NCBI RefSeq assembly: GCF_005405925.1
Contig: NZ_BJHV01000001.1
Span: 1,922,001-1,986,000 of the forward strand
Source: Streptomyces antimycoticus
GTDB lineage: Bacteria > Actinomycetota > Actinomycetes > Streptomycetales > Streptomycetaceae
DNA: 64,000 nucleotides
Direction of reading: 5' to 3'
Shown: one piece after another, positions 35,251 to 42,807 of the stretch
Position numbering within the stretch: position 1 is the stretch's first letter
Layout: each line of letters begins with the position of its first letter
Program-made: the position numbers and the translations under genes
Notes under the pieces: model-generated
The model's input: only the letters and a program-made list of their open reading frames with translations
Database searches by the model: none
What the model was told of the DNA's origin: nothing

Positions 35251-36021
35251 ATGGCAACACTTGGCTTCATCGGCAGCGGTCGGATCGGCACGAAGATCGC
35301 CCGGCTCGCGATCGCGGCGGGTATCGACGTCGTCCTGTCCAATTCCCGCGGGCCCGAGACCCTGACCGAGACGGTCGCGGAACTCGGGGAGCGCGCCCGG
35401 GCCGCGACGCCCGAGGAGGCGGCCCGAGCGGGCGACTGGGTGGTGGTGAGCATCCCGCTCACCCCCTACCAGCAGCTTCCGGCGGCCGCGCTGGCGGGCA
35501 AGGTCGTGCTCGACACGATCAACTACTACCCGTTCCGCGACGGGAACTTCGAGGTGCTCGACTCGGGCGAGACCACCACGAGCGAACTCATCCAGAAGCA
35601 CCTGACCGGCGCGAAGCTCGTCAAGGCGTTCAACAACATCAACGACGCGCACATCCCGGCGCTCGCCCGCCCCACGGGAGCCGCCGACCGCTCCGCCCTG
35701 CCGATCGCCGGCGACGACCCGGAGGCGAAGGCGAGCGCCGCCGCCCTCATCGATCAGCTGGGCTTCGACACCGTCGACGCGGGCCCCCTGGCCGAGAGCT
35801 CGCGCTTCGAGCCGGAGACCGCCGCCTACGTGGCGCCCTACTACGCCGACAAGGACGCGCTGAAGGACTTCGTGGCCACGATGAGCGAGGAGATCAGGGC
35901 CGGCCACCCGCTGCAGACCATGCCTCCCGAGGACCCGGGCACCCCGCTGTCCGCGCACCAACTGCGCGCTCTGCTGGCCGAGACGTCACGCGTTCTGCCC
36001 ACCGACCGCGCGGTGCGCTGA
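35251..36021 (+). CDS. NADPH-dependent F420 reductase-family oxidoreductase
   Basis: 256 residues. An N-terminal Rossmann domain (GFIGSGRIGTKIARLAIAAG, VVLSNSRGPETL) with NADP-type Ser-Arg after strand two, then INYYPFRDG, KLVKAFNNINDAHIPALARP and ALPIAGDDPEAKASAAALID. The architecture matches F420H2:NADP oxidoreductases and their paralogues, which pass hydride between NADP and a deazaflavin or another acceptor. The ATG follows GAGGAGACC. Controlled by the divergent TetR gene. Confidence 0.83.
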   Translation: MATLGFIGSGRIGTKIARLAIAAGIDVVLSNSRGPETLTETVAELGERARAATPEEAARAGDWVVVSIPLTPYQQLPAAALAGKVVLDTINYYPFRDGNFEVLDSGETTTSELIQKHLTGAKLVKAFNNINDAHIPALARPTGAADRSALPIAGDDPEAKASAAALIDQLGFDTVDAGPLAESSRFEPETAAYVAPYYADKDALKDFVATMSEEIRAGHPLQTMPPEDPGTPLSAHQLRALLAETSRVLPTDRAVR

Positions 36022-36243
36022 GCCTGGCGGCGCTGACGGTACGTCGCACGGCGGCAAGCGGACGGACCGATCGGCTGCGGGGCGCTGCGGCGTGTCCGAC
36101 GGGTCTTTCCCCTCCCCGCCCCTTCCCGATACCAGGGGCTCCGCCCCTGGACCCTGGGGCCCGGGCAGGCACGGACGGGGAGGGAGCGGCCTGTCCGCCC
36201 GGGGCCTCACCCCTGGGCCCCGAGGGGCCGGGGCGGAACCCTG

Positions 36244-36573
36244 CCACGCGGCGGAGCCGCATATCGACGCCGCGAGAAGGCGCGAGGAGGAGAGCAGCCC
36301 GCCCGCGCCCGTCGCCAGGGGCTTCGCCCCCCGGAGTCCGGGGTCCGGTGAGGAGCCCCGGTTCCGGGGAGGAGCCCCGGTTCCGGGGAGGAGCCCCGGT
36401 TCCGGGGAGGAGCCCCAGTTCCGGGAAGGAGCCCCAGTTCCGGGAAGGAGCCCCAGTTCCGGGAAGGGGCGGGAAGGGGCGGGGCGGGGAGCAGCCCGCC
36501 CGCCCGCGCCCGGTATCAGGGGTCGCGCCCCTGGACCCCGGGAGCCATGCCACGCGGCGGAGCCGCATATCGA
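36244..36573. repeat. 24-bp direct repeat, two copies 306 bp apart
   Basis: The sequence beginning CCACGCGGCGGAGCCGCATA and ending TCGA occurs at 36244-36267 and 36550-36573. It holds a GGCGGAGCCGC near-palindrome. I have seen similar GGAGCCGCATATCGA sequences repeatedly in Streptomyces intergenic DNA. Confidence 0.8.
36352..36465. repeat. Six tandem 19-bp repeats in two variants
   Basis: Units start at 36352, 36371, 36390, 36409, 36428 and 36447. The first three read GGAGCCCCGGTTCCGGGGA, the last three GGAGCCCCAGTTCCGGGAA. The first type contains the palindrome CCCCGG-TT-CCGGGG; in the second both arms have changed. The block order (three then three) suggests two rounds of local duplication. 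There are no spacers, so it is not a CRISPR array. Confidence 0.9.
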
Positions 36574-36773
36574 TGGCGGGGAGGCGAGCAGCCTGTAGGC
36601 CTCTGCCCGCCACCAGGGGCTTCGGGGTCCGGGGCAGGCCCCGGTTCCGGGAAGGGGCGGGGAGGGGAGCAGCTCGCCGCAGGCGTCACTATCCGCCGGA
36701 CACCTCCGGGGGCCGACCGGATGACGGCCGGATGACGGCCCGGGCGCACCGGCCATCCGCCCGGCGGCCTTCG

Positions 36774-37565
36774 TCAGTTGACGTCGAGGGCGATCCGGCC
36801 CAGTTCGCCGAGGTCGGCGACCATGCGGTCACCGGCACTGATCGCCGTCGGGGCGCACAGGGTGCCACTCAGGACGATGTCCCCGGCTGCCAGCCGCCGT
36901 CCGCCGCGCAGCAGGTGGCGGGCCAGCCACGCGACCGCCTCGGCGGGGTCGCCCATGACGGCGGCCGCGCTCCCCGGCACCGTCCGGGAGCCGATCGACA
37001 GCGTGGCGGTGATCTTCGCCAGGTCCGCTGAGGCCGGTGGGGTAACCGGGGACCCCAGCAGCGCGCGGGCTGCGTTGGTGTTGTCGGCGACGAGCATGGG
37101 GAGCGTCCGCGCGCCGCCGCGCCACCTGCTGTCGACGATCTCGAAGGCCGGTACGACGGCGGCGGTGGCGTTGCGGACGTCCTGCGCGGTCACCTGTGGG
37201 TCGGACAGCGCCTCGCCCAGGATGAACGCGATCTCCACCTCTGCCATGGGGGTGAACAGCCCGGCCGTGGCGAGGGGTTCGCCGTCCTCCAGCAGCCGGT
37301 CGGCGAGCAGGTGGCCGGCGGCGGGCTCGGCGGCGCCGAAGGTGTCCCGCACGGGCTGTGCCGTGAGGCCGACCTTGTAGCCGACCACCCGACCACCGGC
37401 CGCCACCGCCAGATCGCGGGTCGCGCTCTCGACGGCATAGGCCATGTCGAGGTCATCGAGCTGATCGGCCGCGGCGGCGTCGACCGCGGCGGCGTCGTCT
37501 GCGGCGGCCGCGTTGCCGGCTTGCCACAGCCGTCGGCCCAGCTCCGCGATCAGGTCCTTCTTCAT
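36774..37565 (-). CDS. 2-keto-4-pentenoate hydratase/fumarylacetoacetase-family protein
   Basis: 263 residues. The family adds water to 2-hydroxydienoates in meta-cleavage or homoprotocatechuate routes with a divalent metal. Markers are GRVVGYKVGLTAQPVRD, the metal site region MAEVEIAFILGEAL, VVPAFEIVDSRW and LVADNTNAARALLG, and the end GDRMVADLGELGRIALDVN. The N-terminus carries an Ala/Asp-rich low-complexity insert (residues 19-34, ADDAAAVDAAAADQ) coded by a short repeat, which looks like slippage. It lies directly after the alcohol dehydrogenase on the same strand, separated by a 9-bp repeat array. Confidence 0.83.
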   Translation of the reverse strand: MKKDLIAELGRRLWQAGNAAAADDAAAVDAAAADQLDDLDMAYAVESATRDLAVAAGGRVVGYKVGLTAQPVRDTFGAAEPAAGHLLADRLLEDGEPLATAGLFTPMAEVEIAFILGEALSDPQVTAQDVRNATAAVVPAFEIVDSRWRGGARTLPMLVADNTNAARALLGSPVTPPASADLAKITATLSIGSRTVPGSAAAVMGDPAEAVAWLARHLLRGGRRLAAGDIVLSGTLCAPTAISAGDRMVADLGELGRIALDVN

Positions 37566-37574
37566 CGATCTCTC

Positions 37575-37619
37575 CCTACGAGCCCTATGAGCCCTATGAG
37601 GCCTACGAGCCCTACGAGC
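37575..37619 (-). repeat. Five tandem 9-bp repeats between two genes
   Basis: CCTACGAGC, CCTATGAGC, CCTATGAGG, CCTACGAGC, CCTACGAGC in plus orientation. On the coding (minus) strand the array begins within the last codons of the dehydrogenase, supplies its TAG stop, and ends at the GGGAGAGA ribosome site of the hydratase gene. Confidence 0.9.
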
Positions 37620-38721
37620 GCTGGTGACCAGGGACGATCACAGCACGGCCGGTGGCGCCCTGCGACAGCGCGGCGTACGCCTCGTTGATCGCCGACAGTT
37701 CGTATTGTTCACCGAGCAGCTTGTCGAGGGGCAGGCGGCCGGTCTTGAACAGTTCGACGAGCTTGGGGATGTCGACCGGTGTGTTGGCCGAGCCGTAGAG
37801 ACTGCCGACCAGCCGCTTCTCCTGCTGCACCAAGGGGTTGATGGGCACGGCCGCGGTGGCGCCCACCTTGCCGAGGCCGACGGCGACGGCGGTCCCGCCG
37901 GTGCCCACGACCTCGACCGCCTGGGCGAGTGTCCGGGGCGTGCCGACCGCGTCCAGCGACCAGGCCATCGGTTTCGCCGAGATCCGGGTGAGTTCCTCGG
38001 CGAGGTGGTGCGTACGGACGTTGACCGCATGGGTGGCACCCAACTCGAGTGCCTTCTCCAGCTTGGCGTCCACCGTGTCGACCGCGACGATCGGATCGGC
38101 GCCGACGAGACGCAGTCCCATCACCGCACTGAGCCCGACGCCGCCGGCGCCGATGACCACGACACCCTCTCCGGTGGCGTCCTTCATGACATTCAGCGCC
38201 GCGCCGGCCCCGGTCACCACGGCGCATCCGGCGATCGCCGCGATCTCCGGCGGGATGTCCGGGTCGATCGCGAGGACCGACCGTTCCGAGACGACGCACT
38301 GCTCGGCGAAGCAGGAGACCCCCATGAGGTGGTGGACCTTCTCGCCGTTCAGATTCAGCCGCTGCGTCCCGTCGAGCAGGCCATTGGAAGCCGCCTGCAC
38401 CCGGCCGAGCGGGCACAGGGCGGGGCGGCCGGTCGTGCAGAACTCGCAGTCGCCGCACCGCGGACGCCACAAGGTGATGACGGTGTCGCCGGGGCGGACC
38501 CGGGTCACCCCCTCCCCCACCCGCTCCACGATTCCGGTCCCCTCGTGCCCGAGCACCGCGGGCAGGCGGACGTTGAGATCGCCGTTCATGTAGTGCAGAT
38601 CGCTGTGGCATACGCCGGCGGCGAGCACGCGGAGGGTGACCTCGCCCGGTCCGGGGTCGTCGAGGTCGACGTCCTCGACGGTCAACGGCGCACCGGGCCG
38701 GTGCAGTACTGCTGCCTTCAT
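37612..38721 (-). CDS. NAD-dependent zinc alcohol dehydrogenase
   Basis: 369 residues, class III-like medium-chain dehydrogenase. Catalytic zinc ligands: AAGVCHSDLHY, GHEGTGIVE and a later Cys in GCAVVTGAG. The structural zinc loop is complete (PRCGDCEFCTTGRPALCP, four Cys). The cofactor fold reads VVIGAGGVGLSAVMGLRLVG, with Asp in VAVDTVDAKLEKA favouring NAD. First gene of a minus-strand unit with the hydratase, divergent from the aldehyde dehydrogenase; both promoters share the TnAGAC-N3-GTCTnA palindromes. It probably oxidises an alcohol intermediate for the dehydrogenase across the promoter. Confidence 0.88.
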   Translation of the reverse strand: MKAAVLHRPGAPLTVEDVDLDDPGPGEVTLRVLAAGVCHSDLHYMNGDLNVRLPAVLGHEGTGIVERVGEGVTRVRPGDTVITLWRPRCGDCEFCTTGRPALCPLGRVQAASNGLLDGTQRLNLNGEKVHHLMGVSCFAEQCVVSERSVLAIDPDIPPEIAAIAGCAVVTGAGAALNVMKDATGEGVVVIGAGGVGLSAVMGLRLVGADPIVAVDTVDAKLEKALELGATHAVNVRTHHLAEELTRISAKPMAWSLDAVGTPRTLAQAVEVVGTGGTAVAVGLGKVGATAAVPINPLVQQEKRLVGSLYGSANTPVDIPKLVELFKTGRLPLDKLLGEQYELSAINEAYAALSQGATGRAVIVPGHQRS

Positions 38722-38763
38722 TGAGCCACGCCTCACTGTGTACGGATCACCGTGTACGAAACT

Positions 38764-38778
38764 TCAGACGCCGTCTTA
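38764..38778. promoter_or_regulatory. Operator A, TnAGAC-N3-GTCTnA palindrome
   Basis: TCAGAC-GCC-GTCTTA, arms matching at five of six positions. It lies 43 bases upstream of the alcohol dehydrogenase start. The same motif recurs at 38872, 41849 and 41943. Confidence 0.65.
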
Positions 38779-38871
38779 CGGGTTGTCTTGCGGGTTGAGT
38801 ATGTGAGCCGGTCTCAGCCGCCGTCAAGCACGTTGACGAGGGCGTCGACACATGCAACCGTGTCTTGAGCT

Positions 38872-38896
38872 TGAGACCATGTCTCATATTTAAGAC
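38872..38896. promoter_or_regulatory. Operator B, TGAGAC-CAT-GTCTCA palindrome with extension
   Basis: A perfect 6-bp-arm palindrome at 38872-38886, running on into GTCTCATATTTAAGAC (38881-38896), a further GTCT...AGAC inverted pair. It ends 20 bases before the aldehyde dehydrogenase ATG. The same extension, GTCTTATATTTCAGAC, follows operator D at 41955-41970. Confidence 0.7.
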
Positions 38897-38915
38897 AATT
38901 AAGGGAGCGTGCTTG

Positions 38916-40351
38916 ATGACCGATGCGACAAACGCGCAGGTCCTGGCGCATAAACTCGACGCCGCCGCAGGCGCGTTCGAGCAGTGGAGCCGCCTCCAGC
39001 CGGCCGACCGTGCCCCGTTTCTCGAAGCCATCGCCTCCGCGCTCGAAGAGGCCACGCCGAAGCTCGTGGCCATCGCGGACGAGGAGACGTCCCTCGGGCA
39101 GACCCGGCTGCAGAACGAGATGGTCCGCACGGTGTTCCAGCTGCGGCTCTTCGCCGAAGTGGTGACGCGGGGGAGTATCTCGGGGCCACCATCGACCGCG
39201 CCGACCCCGCGTGGCCGATGGGCCCGCGGCCCGATCTGCGCCGGGTGCTCGAACCACTTGGCCCCGTGGTCGTCTTCGCCGCGAGCAACTTCCCGTTCGC
39301 GTTCAGCGTGGCGGGCGGGGACACCGCGTCGGCGCTCGCGGCGGGCTGCCCGGTCGTGGTCAAGGCCCACTCCGGCCACCCCAGGCTCTCGGCCGCCACG
39401 GCGGAGGTGGTGCACCACGCACTGCGGTCCGCGGGCGCACCCGAAGGGCTCTTCGACGTGGTCTTCGGTACCGAGGCAGGCCGAGCCGCCATCGTGGACC
39501 CGCGGGTGAAGGCGGGCGCGTTCACCGGATCGATCGAGGCTGGCCGAGCGCTTTTCGACCTCGCCACGGGCCGTCCGGAGCCCATCCCGTTCTTCGGTGA
39601 ACTCGGCAGCGTCAACCCGGTGTTCGTGACGGAGGCCGCCGCCGAGCGGCGCGGGCCCGAGATCGTCTCCGAGTTCGTCGGCTCGTTCACACTCGGCGCC
39701 GGACAGTTCTGCACCAAGCCCGGCATCCTGCTGGTCCCGGCCTCGGCCAAGCTGGTGGACCGGCTCCCCGGCACGGTTCCGGGCAACGCGTTGACGTTGC
39801 TCAACGATCGCATCCGGACCTCCTATGCGAGTGCGGTACGGGAGTTGCGCGACACGGCCGGGGTGCGCGTCGTGGTGAGTGGCGACCACGCCGCCACGGA
39901 TCCGTCGCCGACGGTGCTGTGCACCACCTCGGCCGAACTGCTCGGTGACCCCGAGGCGCTCATCCGGGAGGTGTTCGGACCGGCCGCGCTGGTCGTCGAG
40001 TACACCCAGGAGAGCGAACTGCTCGACGTGGCGCGGCTCATCGACGGACAGCTGACCGCGTCCATCCAGGGCGAGGACGACGATGCCATCGCGGCGGAGC
40101 TGATCAGGCTCCTGGCCGCCAAGGCCGGACGTGTGCTCTGGAACCAGTGGCCCACGGGCGTATCGGTCACCTATGCCCAGCAGCACGGCGGCCCCTACCC
40201 GGCCACCACCGCGCCGGGTACGACCTCGGTGGGGACCGAGGCCATCTCCCGGTTCCTGCGGCCGGTCGCCTATCAGGGCGTACCACAGCATCTGCTGCCC
40301 CCGGCCCTGCGCGACGGGAACCCACTGGGGATTCCCCAGCGGGCCTCCTGA
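38916..40351 (+). pseudogene. NADP aldehyde dehydrogenase (ketoglutarate-semialdehyde type), frameshifted
   Basis: The ATG at 38916 opens TDATNAQVLAHKLDAAAGAF and runs to FAEVVTRG. At 39169-39173 five G are present where six are needed; the adjoining frame then gives EYLGATIDRADPAWP and the rest. With the base restored the protein is 478 residues. It holds FAASNFPFAFSVAGGD and VVVKAHSGHP (cofactor), the general-base Glu in PFFGELGSVNP and the catalytic Cys in GAGQFCTKPG. The type matches 2,5-dioxopentanoate (alpha-ketoglutarate semialdehyde) dehydrogenases, which end sugar-acid and hydroxyproline routes by making 2-oxoglutarate. All motifs after the break are intact, so the lesion is recent or a sequencing error. 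Confidence 0.82.
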
Positions 40352-40390
40352 GGCCGGGCCGCAGCGCACGCGCGAAGGGGCCGTGCGCGC

Positions 40391-40426
40391 GGGAAAGGGC
40401 CCGCTTCCCCCGGCGGGCCCTTTCCC
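40391..40426. terminator. Bidirectional terminator
   Basis: A perfect 14-bp stem, GGGAAAGGGCCCGC (40391-40404) with GCGGGCCCTTTCCC (40413-40426), eight-base loop. It lies between the converging aldehyde dehydrogenase and hydroxyacid oxidase genes. Confidence 0.8.
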
Positions 40427-40481
40427 GTACCCGGACCGCTCAACGAATGCGGCCGCTCACGGCATACCCGGGTGAGGCCGC

Positions 40482-41744
40482 TCAAGGCATGCGGAGATGA
40501 TGCCGCGCGATGGCTTCGCTCGCGTTCAGACCGAGCAGTTGCAGGCTGCGGGCGTACTCCTCGCGCAGGATCGTGACGGCGCGTTCCACGCCTCGCTCGC
40601 CACCGGCCATCAGGCCGTACAGATAGGCACGGCCGATCATGACCGCGTCCGCCCCGAGCGCCCGTGCGGCGAGAATGTCCTGACCGTGTGTGACGCCGCT
40701 GTCGAGGATCACGGTGGCGTCGGGGCCGAGCTCCTCGCGTATCTCGGGCAGCACTGTGAGGGTGGCCGGCGTGCGGTCGAGCTGCCGCCCGCCGTGGTTG
40801 GACACGATCACACCGTCCGCGCCCGCCTCGACGACCCGGCGCGCGTCGCGCGGGCTGAGGATCCCCTTGACCAGCAACCGGTGCGGCCAATGGGCGCGCA
40901 GCCATGCCAGGTGCTCGTAGCTCAGCGTCGGTTCGAAGACGACGTCGGCGACCCGCACGGCGTCGATCGTGTCGCCGGTCACGCCACTCACGCCACTCTT
41001 GCCACTCATGCCGCTCATGCCGCTCATGCCGCTCAGCGACGCGAAGGTGATCGGGGCCGTGGTCAGCTTGTTCAGCGCCCAGGACGGGTAGCGGGCCATC
41101 CCGAACAGCGTCCGCAGGGTGAGCGAGGGCGGGATGGTGAGGCCGTTGCGCATGTCCTTGGGGTGCCGGCCCGCCACCGGTGTATCGACCGTGAGGACCA
41201 CGGTGGTGAACCCGGCCGCGAGCGCGCGGTCGAGAAGCTCCGTGTTGAGGCGCTCGTTCCGGGTCAGGTAGAGCTGGAACCAGTGTTCGCCGCCGGGAGC
41301 CGCCGCGGCGACGTCCTCGACGGTCGAGGTACCCACGGTGGACAGGGTGTAGGGCAGGCCATGGCGGGCGGCCACGCGCGCGACCGCCGCCTCACCCTCG
41401 TGGTGCATCATCCGGGTGTAACCGGTCGGCGCGAAGATCAGCGGCATCGCGATCTCCCGGCCGAACAGCCGCGTGGACAAGTCCGGATCGTCGACCGGGG
41501 ACAGGTACTCCGGTACGAGTTCGACCGCCGCGAACGCCGCCCTGTTGCGCCGCGCGGTCAGCTCCGCGTCGGCCGCGCCGTCGACGTAGTCGAACACCGC
41601 ACGCGGGGTCGTGCGCACCGCCACCGCGCGGAGATCGCGGATGGTCAGTGCGGCCCCGAGCCGCCGCTCGACCGGGTTGAGGGTCGGCCGGCGCAGTCGC
41701 AGAACCTCCCGGAGCTCGGTCCACCGGGGTCGCTGCCGCGCCAC
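40482..41744 (-). CDS. FMN-dependent alpha-hydroxyacid dehydrogenase/oxidase
   Basis: 420 residues, LldD/glycolate-oxidase family. FMN and substrate residues are all in place: FDYVDGAADAELTARRNRAA, PTGYTRMMHHEGEAAVARVA, FQLYLTRN, VLTVDTPVAGRHPKD, LLVKGILSPRDAR (Lys), VSNHGGRQLD (catalytic His and Arg) and ILDSGVTHGQDILAARALGA. It should oxidise a 2-hydroxyacid to the 2-oxoacid. In the variable loop before the C-terminal half it carries Ser-Gly-x repeats (SLSGMSGMSGMSGKSG) coded by 9-bp tandem units. Divergent from the SDR at 41984 with two shared palindromes between. Confidence 0.88.
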   Translation of the reverse strand: MARQRPRWTELREVLRLRRPTLNPVERRLGAALTIRDLRAVAVRTTPRAVFDYVDGAADAELTARRNRAAFAAVELVPEYLSPVDDPDLSTRLFGREIAMPLIFAPTGYTRMMHHEGEAAVARVAARHGLPYTLSTVGTSTVEDVAAAAPGGEHWFQLYLTRNERLNTELLDRALAAGFTTVVLTVDTPVAGRHPKDMRNGLTIPPSLTLRTLFGMARYPSWALNKLTTAPITFASLSGMSGMSGMSGKSGVSGVTGDTIDAVRVADVVFEPTLSYEHLAWLRAHWPHRLLVKGILSPRDARRVVEAGADGVIVSNHGGRQLDRTPATLTVLPEIREELGPDATVILDSGVTHGQDILAARALGADAVMIGRAYLYGLMAGGERGVERAVTILREEYARSLQLLGLNASEAIARHHLRMP

Positions 41745-41848
41745 ACGAGGCCGCTCGGGGCTGCGGATGCCGCTTGGGGCTGGGTGCCGGTCACTGTCAT
41801 GCCTCTCGATGTGCGGGTGTCGAAGGCCGTTCGACGAACGACGAGATA

Positions 41849-41863
41849 TCAGACGCTGTCTGA
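41849..41863. promoter_or_regulatory. Operator C, TCAGAC-GCT-GTCTGA palindrome
   Basis: A perfect 6-bp-arm palindrome 105 bases upstream of the hydroxyacid oxidase start, in the divergent region shared with the SDR gene. Confidence 0.7.
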
Positions 41864-41942
41864 GAAATCGGAGTGTCGCTCGTGGTTTCGGCAGGCGTCA
41901 AGCCTTGACGTGCGCCGCACTCGTGGGCACCATCTGGTTTGC

Positions 41943-41963
41943 ATATAAGACGGCGTCTTATAT
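41943..41963. promoter_or_regulatory. Operator D, ATATAAGAC-GGC-GTCTTATAT palindrome
   Basis: Perfect 9-bp arms around a three-base centre, the best copy of the motif, followed by TTCAGAC at 41964-41970. It ends 20 bases before the SDR ATG, the same spacing as operator B to its gene, so repression by blocking RNA polymerase is plausible. Confidence 0.8.
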
Positions 41964-41983
41964 TTCAGACACAGGAAGGTGCC

Positions 41984-42757
41984 ATGCAACTCGGTCTGGC
42001 AGGCAAAACCGCTCTCATCTGCGCATCCACCTCCGGGCTCGGCCGGGCGACCGCCCGGGCCCTGGCGGAGGAAGGCGTCACCGTCGTCGTCACCGGCCGC
42101 TCGGGCGAGCGAGCCAAGGAGGTGGCGAGCGAGCTGCCCAACGCGGTCGGCGTGGGCTGTGACCTGGTCGCGGACGGCGGCGCGGAACAGCTCCTCACGG
42201 CGGCCCGCGAGGCCGTCGGCGATCTCGACATCCTCGTACTGAACGGGCCGGGTCCCGCTCCCGGACCGGCCCGCGCCATCGACACCGCCGGGGTCGAGCA
42301 GGCCATCGCCACGCTGGTCACGCCCCAGCAGATCCTGGTGCAGGGCGCTCTGCCCGCCATGGTCGAAAAAGGGTGGGGCCGCATCCTGAGCATCAGCTCG
42401 ACGAGCGTGCAGGCGCCCCTGCCGAACCTTTCGCTGTCCAACCTCGGGCGGGCCGCGCTCGCCGGATACCTGAAGACCCTCGCCGCCGAAGTCGCCACCC
42501 ACGGCGTGACCGTCAACTCCCTGCTTCCCGGCCGCATCGCCACCCCGCGCGCCCGGCAGATCGACGAGGCCGCCGCCCAGCGCACCGGCCAGTCGCTCGA
42601 CGAGGTCGAGGCCGCGTCCAAGGCCACGATCCCGGCCGGGCGCTACGGCGACCCCGATGAGTTCGGCGCCGTCGCCGCGTTTCTGTGCAGCACCCAGGCC
42701 GCGTACGTCACGGGCAGTGCCCTGCGGTGTGACGGCGGCATGGTGCCAACTCTCTGA
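41984..42757 (+). CDS. SDR-fold protein lacking the YxxxK pair
   Basis: 257 residues, start with AGGAAGG upstream. The cofactor loop is ASTSGLGRATA and the structural motif LNGPGP replaces NNAG. Where the catalytic Tyr-x3-Lys should be, the sequence is LSLSNLGRAALAGYLKTLA, Ser and Arg at the two positions. A recognised branch of SDRs has PNLxLSNxxR here; whether they are reductases, isomerases or binding proteins is not clear to me. It opens the plus-strand operon of the island, under operator D, and is followed by the permease gene. Confidence 0.82.
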   Translation: MQLGLAGKTALICASTSGLGRATARALAEEGVTVVVTGRSGERAKEVASELPNAVGVGCDLVADGGAEQLLTAAREAVGDLDILVLNGPGPAPGPARAIDTAGVEQAIATLVTPQQILVQGALPAMVEKGWGRILSISSTSVQAPLPNLSLSNLGRAALAGYLKTLAAEVATHGVTVNSLLPGRIATPRARQIDEAAAQRTGQSLDEVEAASKATIPAGRYGDPDEFGAVAAFLCSTQAAYVTGSALRCDGGMVPTL

Positions 42758-42807
42758 CGCGGTCAGTGAGTTCACCCGACTCCCCCAGACGAGAGCAGCG
42801 CAGCCGC

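Larger units (their letters stand above)
36022..36773. other. Repeat-rich non-coding region
   Basis: 752 bases with no gene. It is built from GC-rich imperfect repeats: several copies of GGGGCTCCGCCCCTGGACCC-like segments, a six-copy 19-bp array, and a 24-bp sequence present twice. Many can fold into hairpins. It separates two regulons and resembles the intergenic repeat clusters known in Streptomyces. Confidence 0.7.

Noticed and set aside
36352..36465. Tandem repeats that could be mistaken for a CRISPR array
   Set aside because: Units are contiguous with no spacers, and no cas-like gene is nearby.
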